This document shows, one piece after another, positions 25,031 through 35,032 of a stretch of DNA of 64,000 bases. The translations under genes were made by a program, and so were the position numbers. Origin of the DNA: B25-G16 sp964549945 (GTDB lineage: Bacteria; Desulfobacterota; DSM-4660; Desulfatiglandales; B25-G16); the NCBI GenBank assembly GCA_964549945.1, contig CAZJXD010000003.1, positions 62,001 to 126,000 on the forward strand, written 5' to 3'. Below the pieces are notes generated by a model. It made no database searches. It had not been told where the DNA came from and saw only the letters and a program-made list of their open reading frames with translations. Position 1 is the first letter of the stretch. Each line of letters starts with the position of its first letter.

Positions 25031-27889
25031 ATGAAGAAAAAGGTACTTATAGGGATTGGGATTTTGGTTTTGCTTTTGCTTTGGTTGGTGCTTTCCATCT
25101 ATCCTGATTGGTTGTGGTTCGAAAAGCTGAGGTTTTCATCTGTGTTCTGGACGATGCTTTTGAGCAAATTCGGGTTCGGCTTGGGGGTGTGGCTGGTGTT
25201 TATCCTTATCATATCCCTCAACCTCTTCGCGGCCAATCGCCTGAGTTCGGGCATAGGTCAGAGAATGGCCTTCAGGCCCGATGGTGGGTATCTCGCACAG
25301 CTCGGCCTCTCAGGCAAAAGCACCAGCATCTTGTTCATGGCAGTTATCCTGCTTATTAGCGTGGTAATCGCCTCAAAGGGATCCTATCAATGGGATATGT
25401 TCCTGCGCTATTTGTATCAGCAACCCTTCGGGAGCACGGATCCCATTTTTCACAAGGACATCGGTTTTTACGTATTCTCCCTTCCCTTCTACCTCTTTGT
25501 CCAAAATGGGTTGCTCGTTCTCTTCGTGTTAGGGGGCTTGCTCACCATGGGGTGGTACCTCAAAGAGGGCGGACTTCAGGTAATTGGTGAGCTCACCCAG
25601 GCAGAAGGAAGGCCGGTCTCGATGCCCAAGATTACCATCGCGCTCAATGTCAAGAAACACCTCGTATTCCTGGCGGGCATCGTGGTGCTTCTCCTGGCCT
25701 GGGGTTACCATCTCAAGGTGTACAAGCTTCTCTACTCCACCTACGGCCCTGCGTTCGGTGCAAGCTACACCGATGTCCATATCAAGGTCTTGGCCTACAG
25801 GATCTTGATTTTCTTTTCCCTGGGCTTGGCCGCGCTCTTGTTTTATAACACCCGTCAGCCCAGCAAAAAGCTAATCTGGATGGGCGTGGGAATCTGGGTG
25901 GGAGCCGTGGTGGTATTTGCCACCATCCTGCCCATGATGGTACAACAATTCGTGGTGAAGCCCAATGAATTGGCCAAGGAATCCCCCTACATTGCCTACA
26001 ATATCGACTATACCCGTAAGGCCTATAATCTGAATAAGATAACGGAGGTGAATTTTCCGGTGAGCGACACACTCAGCGCGGAAGATATCAAAACGCACAA
26101 TGTGACGATTCAGAACATCAGGATCTGGGATGAACGCCCCTTGCTTCAAACCTACAGGCAGATTCAATCGATACGCCTCTATTACGACTTCAACAATGTC
26201 GACGTGGACCGCTACCTCATCAATAATCAATTGCGACAAGTCACTCTGGCCGCCAGGGAGTTAGTGGTGAATCAACTCCCTGCCCAGGCGAATACATGGG
26301 TCAACAGGCATCTGATTTATACCCATGGCTACGGATTGGCCTTAAGTCCGGTAAACGAGGTCACCGCGGAAGGGCTGCCCAGGCTGTTGATCAAAGATCT
26401 CCCTCCTTCCTTTGAGGCGGACCTGAAGGTAGAGCGGCCGGAGCTATACTATGGAGAGAAAACCGATGAGTACGTGCTGATTAAGACCAGGACAGAGGAA
26501 TTCGATTACCCCAAGGGGGACAAGAACGTCTATACTATTTACAAGGGAACGGGAGGAGTCCCCATCGGATCCTTTATTCGAAGGGTGCTGTTCGCCCTTG
26601 AATTTTTAGATCCCCAGATCCTCTTTACCACGTATCTAAGCCCTGAGAGCAGAATAATGTACATCCGTCGGATTGACAGGCGGGTACGTGCAATCGCCCC
26701 GTTTCTGGACTATGACGGAGATCCGTACCTGGTCGTCTCCGGGGGGAAGCTCTACTGGATCCAGGATGCCTACACCACCTCTCACATGTATCCCTATTCC
26801 CGCCGATCGTATAAGTACCTAAAAAACAAGAAGCTCAACTACATCAGGAATTCGGTCAAGGTAACCATCGATGCCTACAGTGGGGAGGTATGTTTCTACA
26901 TGATCGATGAGAAGGATCCCCTTGTGAAGACCTATGCACGGATATTCCCCGATCTATTTAAGCCCTTCGATGAGATGCCCGCGGGCTTGAAGAAGCACAT
27001 TCGGTATCCCAAGGACCTCTTTGAAATCCAGGTAGGTACCTATAGAACCTATCACATGGAGGATGTCCAGGTCTTCTACAACCAGGAAGACCTCTGGCAG
27101 ATCCCCGATGAGATCTACGGCGATGCCCGCCAGACAATGAAGCCGTACTATATCATTATAAAACTGCCTGGAGAGGATAGGGAGGAATTTCTGCTGATGC
27201 TCCCCTTCACCCCTTCTAAAAAGGATAATATGATCGGCTGGCTGGCGGCCAGAAGTGACCTGCCCGACTACGGAAATCTGTTAGTCTACAAGTTGCCAAA
27301 GGAAAAACTGGTCTATGGGCCAATGCAGATTGAAGCGAGGGTGGATCAGCAAACCGAGATATCCCGCGAGCTGAGCCTCTGGGGTCAGAGAGGTTCCAGG
27401 GTGATCAGGGGCAACCTCCTCGCCATTCCCATCAGCGACTCATTTATCTATGTGGAGCCGGTTTACCTGGAGGCCAAACAGGAAGAGAGCGAGACGCCCT
27501 CCACAGCATCGGCGCGACCCAGGGGGTTTGGGACATCCCAAAGAAGGGAAACCGGCGCTTCCTCAGGGCCGGACAAATCAAGGGCCGCTTCCCTGCCCGA
27601 ATTGAAACGGGTTATCGTCGCCTTTGGCAATCGGCTTGACATGGAGGAAGATCTTGATACGGCTTTACGCGGGGTGTTAAGGGAGAAGGTTTCCCGCAAG
27701 GAATTGGCCTCCCCTCGTATGCCGGAAACCCTGGATATCTATAACCTTGGGCCCCTGGCATTGGAGCACTATAACAAGGCCAAGGAGTACCTGCGCCAGG
27801 GCAATTGGGCTGCATACGGGAAGGAACTGGAGCAGCTGGAGGGCATACTCAAGGAGATGTCCCGGATCGCAGGGGAAAAGAAAGAGTAA
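25031..27889 (+). CDS. UPF0182 family membrane protein
   Basis: 952 residues from the ATG at 25031, eight bases after GAGGGGAG; ten further upstream codons are open but lack a site. The N-terminal third has seven membrane segments (for example VLIGIGILVLLLLWLVLSIY and LIFFSLGLAALLFYNT). The remainder is a large soluble domain with the family signatures DWLWFEKLRFSSVFWTML, YIAYNIDYTRKAYNL, DERPLLQTYRQIQSIRLYY, THGYGLALSPVNEVTAEGLP and YVEPVYLEAKQ. The length is normal for the family. A low-complexity linker near residue 820 precedes a C-terminal helical tail. The function is unknown. It stands alone. Confidence 0.93.
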   Translation: MKKKVLIGIGILVLLLLWLVLSIYPDWLWFEKLRFSSVFWTMLLSKFGFGLGVWLVFILIISLNLFAANRLSSGIGQRMAFRPDGGYLAQLGLSGKSTSILFMAVILLISVVIASKGSYQWDMFLRYLYQQPFGSTDPIFHKDIGFYVFSLPFYLFVQNGLLVLFVLGGLLTMGWYLKEGGLQVIGELTQAEGRPVSMPKITIALNVKKHLVFLAGIVVLLLAWGYHLKVYKLLYSTYGPAFGASYTDVHIKVLAYRILIFFSLGLAALLFYNTRQPSKKLIWMGVGIWVGAVVVFATILPMMVQQFVVKPNELAKESPYIAYNIDYTRKAYNLNKITEVNFPVSDTLSAEDIKTHNVTIQNIRIWDERPLLQTYRQIQSIRLYYDFNNVDVDRYLINNQLRQVTLAARELVVNQLPAQANTWVNRHLIYTHGYGLALSPVNEVTAEGLPRLLIKDLPPSFEADLKVERPELYYGEKTDEYVLIKTRTEEFDYPKGDKNVYTIYKGTGGVPIGSFIRRVLFALEFLDPQILFTTYLSPESRIMYIRRIDRRVRAIAPFLDYDGDPYLVVSGGKLYWIQDAYTTSHMYPYSRRSYKYLKNKKLNYIRNSVKVTIDAYSGEVCFYMIDEKDPLVKTYARIFPDLFKPFDEMPAGLKKHIRYPKDLFEIQVGTYRTYHMEDVQVFYNQEDLWQIPDEIYGDARQTMKPYYIIIKLPGEDREEFLLMLPFTPSKKDNMIGWLAARSDLPDYGNLLVYKLPKEKLVYGPMQIEARVDQQTEISRELSLWGQRGSRVIRGNLLAIPISDSFIYVEPVYLEAKQEESETPSTASARPRGFGTSQRRETGASSGPDKSRAASLPELKRVIVAFGNRLDMEEDLDTALRGVLREKVSRKELASPRMPETLDIYNLGPLALEHYNKAKEYLRQGNWAAYGKELEQLEGILKEMSRIAGEKKE

Positions 27890-27893
27890 ACCT

Positions 27894-27914
27894 CCTCGCT
27901 CAGGCTGAGTGAGG
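27894..27914 (+). terminator. Hairpin just after UPF0182 gene
   Basis: CCTCGCTCA-GGC-TGAGTGAGG forms a 9-bp stem (one G-T pair) four bases after the stop codon. No T-run follows, so it is a weak or factor-dependent stop. Confidence 0.4.
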
Positions 27915-28108
27915 ATTGCGATTCGCCCGGGAGGATCTGCAATATCCGGGGTCCCATAGTGAAGAAGCCACGCCTGACCGATCTTGAGGTTGTGTTGAGA
28001 GGCGAGAGCTTAGGCTTTTAGGCGCCTTTGAGTCGCCGAGTCCCGGGGATTACTGAGTTCCTGGATTAGTAAGGAATCATCCAGCCCGATCAACGCTCAA
28101 GGAGTACT

Positions 28109-29011
28109 TTAAGGATTGCCGGATTCGAATGCCTCCACATCCCGGGTTGTGGGGATCTTTGACTCACAGGGAACCGCCGTCTGGCAAAGGCCGCAGCCCC
28201 GTGGCTCCGGGAATCCATAGTGGGATCTCACAAACTCTGCTACCTCACCGCGCATATAGGTGGAACACTTGACCTTGTCATGCCCCTCTTCGGTAATCGC
28301 CCCTGCGGGGCAACGGGTGATACACTTTCCGCAGATCCCCTGGGTGAAGAAGATGCAGTACTCCTGGTAATTCTCGTAGGGCCGTTTGGTGGGGGGTATC
28401 TTGATTTTGGCAACCACCGATCCACAGCGTATGGCCTTACCCCTTGGGGTTATCAGGCCGTCACAGAGTCCAAAGGTCCCGAGCCCCGAGGCGTAGGCCG
28501 CGTGGCGCTCTGACCAGCTGGAGGCGAACCCGTAACGATGGGATGTCTCCCGCTTCCATAAAGGGGAGCGCATGGGCGCCACGGCCTCGATGCCTGCTCG
28601 TGTCAATATCTCCACCACGTGGTCGCGGAGCTTTTCGTTGAACTCCTCGCCGTGGATGCGCGCCCGGACCCACCGCTCCGCGGGATAAGTGGCCTGTCTC
28701 CTGTTATCAGCCCTCGTGAGATCGGTCTGGGGGAGTATCCAGCTGATGATGGTGAGCTGATCCGGCTCAGCTGTTACCTCGGGAAATGTCGTGTGGAATA
28801 TCTCGAGCGGGGTCCAGTGAAAATCCCCTATCATTGACTTGAAATCCTCATAGAGGGGATCATCGCCCCTTGAGAATCCCACGAGGGGATCTGCCCATGC
28901 CCTCTCGTTTTCCTGGTTTCTAAGCGTGTTCTCCGGGGACGTGTGGATGAAATCCTCAATGGTGGCCGTAAGCCATTTTTTGGGATTTTCTGTGACTTTT
29001 GGATTTTTCAT
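28109..29011 (-). CDS. QueG-like double-cluster Fe-S protein
   Basis: 300 residues from the ATG at 29011 (AAAGG seven bases before; an open stretch of seven codons lies upstream). The C-terminal half carries a ferredoxin region, CIFFTQGICGKCITRCPAGAI, and later a second cysteine set KCSTYMRGEV and GCGLCQTAVPCE, enough for two [4Fe-4S] clusters as in epoxyqueuosine reductase. The N-terminal half has the related cobalamin-domain-like pattern (WILPQTDLTRADNRRQATYP) but lacks QueG's usual lengths and neighbours. Such homologues are often annotated as epoxyqueuosine reductase without proof and occur in anaerobes near reductase or methyltransferase genes. The substrate is unknown. Confidence 0.8.
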   Translation of the reverse strand: MKNPKVTENPKKWLTATIEDFIHTSPENTLRNQENERAWADPLVGFSRGDDPLYEDFKSMIGDFHWTPLEIFHTTFPEVTAEPDQLTIISWILPQTDLTRADNRRQATYPAERWVRARIHGEEFNEKLRDHVVEILTRAGIEAVAPMRSPLWKRETSHRYGFASSWSERHAAYASGLGTFGLCDGLITPRGKAIRCGSVVAKIKIPPTKRPYENYQEYCIFFTQGICGKCITRCPAGAITEEGHDKVKCSTYMRGEVAEFVRSHYGFPEPRGCGLCQTAVPCESKIPTTRDVEAFESGNP

Positions 29012-29354
29012 AACGATGCCTTTCTCCTTCATGAACGAACATTAACTGTATTCCCTCTTTTTCCATTTGCAGTCTATCACGATCTATTTTCCCTCTAGCG
29101 GAGATTTCTCTTTCTACGGCATGAGAGTTCGTTCCTATACAATACTTCACCTCTCATTGGAGAATCAACAAGAACCTAATTTTCGTTGAAAGCCCGTAAA
29201 ATGAAAAAGGGGGATTGTTGCATTTGTTGAAAGATTGAATCCCATGGATACATTCATCAATCGCCAGGCACCTGGCTGAACGCTCCTGGGTGCCGTATGC
29301 CTCTGTCCATGACCCGAGCTGAATCAAGGGCTGGCAAGCTATAAAGGATTGAAA
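29012..29354. other. Intergenic region, 343 bp
   Basis: No gene seen between the QueG-like gene and the transporter operon. Confidence 0.35.
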
Positions 29355-30323
29355 TTACATCGTTAATCGGTGGCAGAGGGCGCGGTGGGTCGGGGAAAGG
29401 AGGGTCGGTTCCGGTTCTCTCTGCTCGCAGATAGGCCCGAGCTTTTCATGACACCTGGTATGAAAGCAACAGCCCGAGGGAATCAGGAGGGGACTCGGGA
29501 TATCGCCTTCCAGCAAAATGGCGTGTTCCTGTTGATGAGCCTGAGGCAACGGTACAGAAGATAAGAGGGCCTTTGTGTAGGGATGGGCCGGAGAGTCAAA
29601 CAGCTCGTTCACCGTGCCCTCCTCCACAATTCTACCCAGATACATCACCGCCACCCTATCGCAAACGTAACGGATGACCGACAGGTTGTGGGAGATAAAC
29701 AGGTAGGTGAGCGACATCTTATCCTGCAGCTCCTCTAAGAAGTTCAGTGTCTGGGCCTGTACGGATACGTCCAGGGCGGATGTCGGCTCATCAAGGACGA
29801 GCATCTTTGGATTCAATGCCAGGGCACGGGCGATCCCCACGCGCTGCTTTTGACCGCCGCTTAGCTCATGGGGGAAACGGTACATATGCTCCTTCTTGAG
29901 CCCTACGATTTCCAAGAGTTCCCGAACGCGCTGCCTGAGCATGCGTCCTCTCACGTGTTCGTGGATGACCAAAGGCTCGCCGACACTCTTGATAATCGTC
30001 TTTCTCGGATTAAGGGAGGAATGCGGGTCCTGAAAGATCATCTGCATATCGCGTCGAAGCCGTCGAAGCATTTTGTGATCGAGCTCGCAGATATTGGTGC
30101 CGTTGAAGAAAATATCTCCTGAGCTCGGATCGATCAGCCTCAGGATTGTCCTGCCCAGGGTGGTCTTGCCCGAACCCGACTCCCCCACAATGCCATAGGA
30201 CTCACCCTCTTTAATGTCCAGGTTCACGCTCCTGACCGCTTGCACGGTCTCCTTGGCCCTTCGAAAGAGTCCCTGCTTGATCGGGAAGTATTTACTGAGA
30301 TCTCTGACTTCTAGGAAGTTCAT
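29355..30323 (-). CDS. oppF: Peptide-type ABC transporter ATP-binding protein (OppF/DppF)
   Basis: 322 residues, last gene of the transporter operon. Walker A GESGSGKTTLGRTI, Q-loop MIFQDPHSSLNPR, signature LSGGQKQRVGIARAL and Walker B MLVLDEPTSALDVSVQAQ are all present, followed by H-loop FISHNLSVIRYVCDR and the oligopeptide-transporter C-terminal cysteines (SGCCFHTRCHEKLGPICEQR) that bind an Fe-S cluster in this family. The start overlaps the end of oppD by 32 nt. It forms a heterodimer with OppD to power uptake by OppB-OppC. Confidence 0.93.
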   Translation of the reverse strand: MNFLEVRDLSKYFPIKQGLFRRAKETVQAVRSVNLDIKEGESYGIVGESGSGKTTLGRTILRLIDPSSGDIFFNGTNICELDHKMLRRLRRDMQMIFQDPHSSLNPRKTIIKSVGEPLVIHEHVRGRMLRQRVRELLEIVGLKKEHMYRFPHELSGGQKQRVGIARALALNPKMLVLDEPTSALDVSVQAQTLNFLEELQDKMSLTYLFISHNLSVIRYVCDRVAVMYLGRIVEEGTVNELFDSPAHPYTKALLSSVPLPQAHQQEHAILLEGDIPSPLLIPSGCCFHTRCHEKLGPICEQREPEPTLLSPTHRALCHRLTM

Positions 30324-31362
30324 GGGGGCGTTGGCTCATTGCGTTGTTGCGCCTGACCGCTTCAGGCCATGAAGGCTCAAAGAGAAAACAGGCCACCCGA
30401 TGTTCCTCTGCAATTTCTCCCAACAAGGGCTTGATCTCCCTGCACACGGTCATGGCATGGGGACACCTGGGGTGGAACCGGCAGCCCTTGGGAGGATCGA
30501 TGAAATCGGGAATGTTCCCCGTGATCCCGACGAGTTTCTCCTCACGCATAGAAAGGTTTGGAATGGCCCGCAGAAGCCCTCTGGTATAAGGATGAGAGGG
30601 ATTCCCAAAAATCCGTTCAATGGTGGTTAATTCAACGATGTTGCCGGCATACATGACTGCAATTCTTCGGCACACGCTGGCCACCACGCCCAGATCATGG
30701 GAGATCAAGAGAACCGAATGATGAAATCGCTCAACAAGCTCCTTGATCAATCGCAGGATCTGGGCCTGAATAGTGACATCCAGGGCAGTGGTGGGCTCAT
30801 CGGCAATGAGGATCTCGGGGTCGCCGGCCAAGGCCATGGCAATCAAAACCCGCTGCCGCATCCCTCCGCTGAATTCATGGGGGAATTCCTTGATCCGCAA
30901 TCGTGGATTCGGGATATGAGCCGCGTCGAGCAAACCAATGGCTTTCTCCCGTGCCTGGCTTCGGGATATGGCGCCATTTCTATGATGGGCATGGGCCTGG
31001 ATAACATCGATCATCTGTTTTTCAATGGAGAACACGGGATTCAGATAGGTCATCGGGTCCTGGAAGATCATGGCGATCAAATTTCCCCGAATCCTCTCCC
31101 ATTTCTTTTCGGGCAGAGAGAGGAGGTTCTGGCCGTGAAAGCGGATCTCGCCTGACACGATGCGCGTCGGCGGAACCGGAAGGAGGCCCAGAATCGCCTT
31201 GGCCGTGATCGACTTGCCGCAGCCGGTCTCACCTACAAGCCCCAGGGTATCGCCCGTTCCCAACCGGAAGGAGCAGCCGTCGAGGACTCGGGCCCTGCCC
31301 TCAAAGGTGTCGAAATGAATCACGAGATCCTTTACCTCTAGGATGCTTGAGTCCGCGTTCAT
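30292..31362 (-). CDS. oppD: Peptide-type ABC transporter ATP-binding protein (OppD/DppD)
   Basis: 356 residues with Walker A GETGCGKSITAKAI, Q-loop MIFQDPMTYLNPVF, signature EFSGGMRQRVLIAMAL, Walker B ILIADEPTTALDVTIQ and H-loop LISHDLGVVASVCRR, then the C-terminal GCRFHPRCPHAM cysteine region. Its first four bases overlap oppC's stop and its end overlaps the oppF start. The last 25 residues (RRNNAMSQRPHELPRSQRSQ) are an unusual polar tail. Confidence 0.93.
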   Translation of the reverse strand: MNADSSILEVKDLVIHFDTFEGRARVLDGCSFRLGTGDTLGLVGETGCGKSITAKAILGLLPVPPTRIVSGEIRFHGQNLLSLPEKKWERIRGNLIAMIFQDPMTYLNPVFSIEKQMIDVIQAHAHHRNGAISRSQAREKAIGLLDAAHIPNPRLRIKEFPHEFSGGMRQRVLIAMALAGDPEILIADEPTTALDVTIQAQILRLIKELVERFHHSVLLISHDLGVVASVCRRIAVMYAGNIVELTTIERIFGNPSHPYTRGLLRAIPNLSMREEKLVGITGNIPDFIDPPKGCRFHPRCPHAMTVCREIKPLLGEIAEEHRVACFLFEPSWPEAVRRNNAMSQRPHELPRSQRSQ

Positions 31363-32300
31363 TCCCGATAATATCCTCTGCTCTGCGGATCCAAGATGTC
31401 TCGGAGACCGTCTCCTAGCAAATTAAATCCCAATACGGTGATAAAGATCGCCAATCCCGGAAACAGGGCATACCACCACCAGTTGGGAAGGTAGTTCCGG
31501 GCTACACTGATCATGGCCCCCCATTCCGGCGCAGGCGGCTGAGCGCCCACGCCCACAAATCCCAGGCCTGCGGCCGCCAAAATGGCCATTCCCATATCCA
31601 TGGAGGCCTTGATAATGATGGGAGAGGTGCAGTTCGGGAGGATATGCAGAAAGATGATCCGGGCCTTGCCTGCCCCCACTGACTGGGCTGCCTCGATATA
31701 CGCCTCCTCTTTGAGGGACAATGTCTTGCCCTGGACCAGACGGACATACCCAGGCCACCAGACCAGGGAGAGCGCAATCATGGAGTTCGTGATTCCGGGG
31801 CCCAGCGCCCCGATAATGGCCAGCGCCAGGACGAGCCCCGGTATGGAGAGAAAGATGTCGGTGATCCGCATGATCACCTCGTTGACCCAACCCCCGACAA
31901 AACCGGCGGTAATGCCCAAAGGCACGCCAATCCCCATGGCAACGCAGACGATGATCATGCCGATCTGCAATGATATTCGCGTACCGAGGATGACCCGCGT
32001 AAAGATGTCTCTGCCCATTTCATCGGTTCCAAACCAGAACCGGGAATCAGGCGCCATGAGCTTTTGAGACATGTGGACCGATCCGGTGCCGTCCTCTGGA
32101 AAGGGAACGGTTATCGGCCCGATGAGGGCGATGAAAAAGAAGATCCCCACGAGGATCATGCCGGTGACCGAAAGGGGGCTTCGGCTGAATAGATACAGCG
32201 ACAGGCGGATGTCGCGAAAAAGGCTCTCGTGTTCCTCTTTCCATTGGTCCCAATAACTATGTGTTTTTGAGGGCTTGCGGTCTATCAACACGTCATTCAT
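31359..32300 (-). CDS. oppC: Peptide-type ABC transporter permease (OppC/DppC)
   Basis: 313 residues with an N-terminal membrane segment (SVTGMILVGIFFFIALIGPI), a periplasmic loop with PDSRFWFGTDEMGRDIFTRV (the OppC_N motif), five more segments and the EAA loop (EAAQSVGAGKARIIFLHILP) that contacts the ATPases. Overlaps of 8 nt with oppB and 4 nt with oppD show one transcript. Confidence 0.93.
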   Translation of the reverse strand: MNDVLIDRKPSKTHSYWDQWKEEHESLFRDIRLSLYLFSRSPLSVTGMILVGIFFFIALIGPITVPFPEDGTGSVHMSQKLMAPDSRFWFGTDEMGRDIFTRVILGTRISLQIGMIIVCVAMGIGVPLGITAGFVGGWVNEVIMRITDIFLSIPGLVLALAIIGALGPGITNSMIALSLVWWPGYVRLVQGKTLSLKEEAYIEAAQSVGAGKARIIFLHILPNCTSPIIIKASMDMGMAILAAAGLGFVGVGAQPPAPEWGAMISVARNYLPNWWWYALFPGLAIFITVLGFNLLGDGLRDILDPQSRGYYRE

Positions 32301-33300
32301 AACGAACCCTCGGGTCTAGGGCGCCATAGACAAGGTCTATAATAAGATTGGCCACCATGAAATTGATCCCGATCAGGAGCGTCACCCCCGTGATAGGCTG
32401 GAAGTCCGAATAAACGGCTGACTGTACCGCGTAGAGTCCGATGCCCGGCCAGTCAAATACCGTCTCCACGAGTATAGTCCCGCCAAGCATCCACCCGTAG
32501 CGAAGCCCCACCATGGTCATGGTGGGAATCAAGGCGTTCTTCAGGGCATACTGGCCAATGATGCGTTTTTTCGAAATCCCATGGGCACGAGCGCTCACAA
32601 TGAAATCCCTGCTGAGCACTTCCAGCATCTCGGCCCGATTCACCCGAATGATACTGGCCAAGGCCGGAAATGAGAGCACAAAGGCCGGCAGTAGGATGTG
32701 CCGGAGCGCGTCTAGGAAGGTATACCATTTCCCCGTAAGGAGGCTATCGACCAAAAACAGGTGGGTGATTTTGGGAGGGGGTTCGGTCAACATGCCCAGC
32801 CGTCCGCCCAACGGGAGGAAGTCGAATCTCAGGGCCAGGAAAAGCTGAAGCATCAAGGCCAGCCAGAACATGGGCAGGGCCATTCCTGAAACGGATACGA
32901 TCCTGGCCGCGTGATCCAGAGAACGATCCCGATAGACCGCACAGAGCACACTGAGCGGGATGGCCAGCACAACGGCGAGGAGGAGGGAAAACACGGTCAG
33001 CTCAAAGGTGGCGGGAAAGAATTGAATCAGGTCATCCATCACGGAATGTCGGGTGCGAATGGATTGTCCGAGGTTTCCCTTGAACAGGCCTTTGAAATAC
33101 TCAAGGTACTGAATGGCCAATGGCTTATCGAGGCCAAACTCCTTGCGCATGACCTCCACCATCTCCTCCGTGGCATCTGGCCCGGCCGCCAGGCGGGCTG
33201 GGTCTCCAGGAGCCACCCGGGCAACCAGGAAGATGACGGTGATGAGGCCGAATAGGGTTAAGATAATGAGCAAGAGCCTCTTGACGATGTACTGCTTCAT
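32293..33300 (-). CDS. oppB: Peptide-type ABC transporter permease (OppB/DppB)
   Basis: 335 residues. Starts MKQYIVKRLLLIILTLFGLI, the usual OppB first membrane helix, followed by the family block VARVAPGDPARLAAG, LGLDKPLAIQY-type DKPLAIQYLEYFKGLFKGNL, GQSIRTRHSV and the EAA loop (ARAHGISKKRIIGQYALKNA). Six membrane segments in all. It pairs with OppC as the channel. Length is normal. Confidence 0.93.
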   Translation of the reverse strand: MKQYIVKRLLLIILTLFGLITVIFLVARVAPGDPARLAAGPDATEEMVEVMRKEFGLDKPLAIQYLEYFKGLFKGNLGQSIRTRHSVMDDLIQFFPATFELTVFSLLLAVVLAIPLSVLCAVYRDRSLDHAARIVSVSGMALPMFWLALMLQLFLALRFDFLPLGGRLGMLTEPPPKITHLFLVDSLLTGKWYTFLDALRHILLPAFVLSFPALASIIRVNRAEMLEVLSRDFIVSARAHGISKKRIIGQYALKNALIPTMTMVGLRYGWMLGGTILVETVFDWPGIGLYAVQSAVYSDFQPITGVTLLIGINFMVANLIIDLVYGALDPRVRYE

Positions 33301-33385
33301 CTATGTCCATATGCCCGTGTCCTCGGGCTTGAAAAGTGAGGTGGGGAACGACCTGCACGAGTTCCCCACCTTGTAATGATACCGG

Positions 33386-34972
33386 CTATTTCTCTATATA
33401 GAGGGGATACATGTCCACCTCGCCGGTGAAGCGCATGGGGCAGAACACAAATCCCTTGACATAGTCTCGAAAGGCCCAGCGGCGGTTATATTGCATGCCG
33501 AATATCTCGGGGGCATCGTCCAAGATCATGTTCTGGATCTTCTCGTAGTACTTCATACGCTCATTAAAGTCCGCGATGGTGCGAGCCTTATCGGTCAGGT
33601 CCCACACCTCTTGGTTGTTGTAATAGGCGCTTCCGTAATATTTGCCCCAGGAACCCTTATGATATTGGTAGGCCACCACATCGGGATCATTGAAGATGGG
33701 AGTGGTAAAAACCGCCATCATATCCGGTGAGGTATCCACCTTGGACCCTCTGGCCACCATGTTGGGCCATGCCAAGGGAACCATCTTGACCTTGATCCCC
33801 AGTTTGGAGAGGTTGTCGATCAGGACCAGCCCGATCTTGCGCTCCTCCTCCAGTCCCTGCACGTACACGTATTCCAGCTCGAATCCGCCGTCGGGATACC
33901 CGGCCTTCTTCATATACTCCTTTGCCTTTTGCAGGTCCTGTCGATAGATCTTGTGCTTCAAGGACACATGCCCTCTCAGGCCTATGGGGAATGGGCTGTC
34001 CTCAAGAATGGCATTGCCATTGTAGATCTTGATCAAGGAGTCGTAATCAAAGGCATAGCAGATGGCCTTGCGTATATTGATATCCTTGGTATAGCCCTTC
34101 TGATTGTTCATCTTGACGCCAAAGGTCGTCACTCCCGGGTCGTTCGTCACATAGATACCCGGCATCTTTGCCACAAGATCAAATTCCTCGGGGCTTAATC
34201 CCTCAACGATATCGCATTGGCCCTTTTGAATGGCAATCCGCTGTGAACTCGACTCCCGAATCAGCTTGAAGATGAATCCATTGATATGATTGGGGTTTTC
34301 CCAGCCGCGCCAGTAATCCTCCACGGCCTCCAGCTCATAGAGGACCCCATGCTCCCATCGTTTCTTTTTAAACGGCCCTGAGCCGGCATCGCCGTCCTTC
34401 ATCCACTCCTGGCCCATGTCGCCGTCCTTTTCGTGAGCCATCACCACCTTTGGGTTCATGATGTACCACCAGGGAAACACCGAGGAAAAGGGCGCATACG
34501 CTTTTTTCAGGCTAAAGCGTATCGTGTAATCATCGACCACCTCGATGCCCGATGGGTCCAGCACGTCCAGAAGCATCCAGGCAGGGCCCTTCTTGATCTT
34601 AAGGGTTCGATCGAAGGAGAATTTCACCGCGTCGGCGGTCACAGGGTCACCGTTATGGAATTTGGCATTTTTAACCAGATGAAAGGTCCAGACGCGTGCA
34701 TCCGGGCTCGACTCCCATGTGGTGGCCAACCAGGGGATGACCTTGGGCGGGCTGCCCACATACTTCAGCAAGGCATCATAAAGGCTTTGCTGAAGCATTC
34801 GGGTTGACCAGTCATAGTACTGGCTCGGATCGATATTGGGAGCGGGCTGTCTTCCGCCGAACACCAGGATCTTTTTCCCGTCGCTGATTTCCAAAGCCTG
34901 GCTTGCACCGCCCAACACGAGAAGAAACCCCACACACAACACCGTTGTCAAAATCCATTTTCTTGATCTCAT
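33386..34972 (-). CDS. Extracellular solute-binding protein, family 5 (OppA/DppA-like)
   Basis: 528 residues with a clear Sec signal peptide (KWILTTVLCVGFLLVLGGAS, cut after SQA). The mature protein is a family-5 binding protein: LATTWESSPDARVWTFHLVK, FHNGDPVTADAVKFSFDRTL, YTIRFSLKKAYAPFSS and the late YHKGSWGKYYGSAYYNN. Family 5 proteins bind peptides, nickel, glutathione or other small molecules, and the pocket cannot be read by eye. Being downstream of DUF1177 and DUF917 genes, it may carry an amino-acid derivative rather than peptides. The permease gene follows 85 bp later. Confidence 0.92.
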   Translation of the reverse strand: MRSRKWILTTVLCVGFLLVLGGASQALEISDGKKILVFGGRQPAPNIDPSQYYDWSTRMLQQSLYDALLKYVGSPPKVIPWLATTWESSPDARVWTFHLVKNAKFHNGDPVTADAVKFSFDRTLKIKKGPAWMLLDVLDPSGIEVVDDYTIRFSLKKAYAPFSSVFPWWYIMNPKVVMAHEKDGDMGQEWMKDGDAGSGPFKKKRWEHGVLYELEAVEDYWRGWENPNHINGFIFKLIRESSSQRIAIQKGQCDIVEGLSPEEFDLVAKMPGIYVTNDPGVTTFGVKMNNQKGYTKDINIRKAICYAFDYDSLIKIYNGNAILEDSPFPIGLRGHVSLKHKIYRQDLQKAKEYMKKAGYPDGGFELEYVYVQGLEEERKIGLVLIDNLSKLGIKVKMVPLAWPNMVARGSKVDTSPDMMAVFTTPIFNDPDVVAYQYHKGSWGKYYGSAYYNNQEVWDLTDKARTIADFNERMKYYEKIQNMILDDAPEIFGMQYNRRWAFRDYVKGFVFCPMRFTGEVDMYPLYIEK

Positions 34973-35032
34973 CGTACCCCTCCTTTTTTAAGAGTTACTA
35001 TGTTGAAGAACAGACGAATTTCCCCTGTTCAA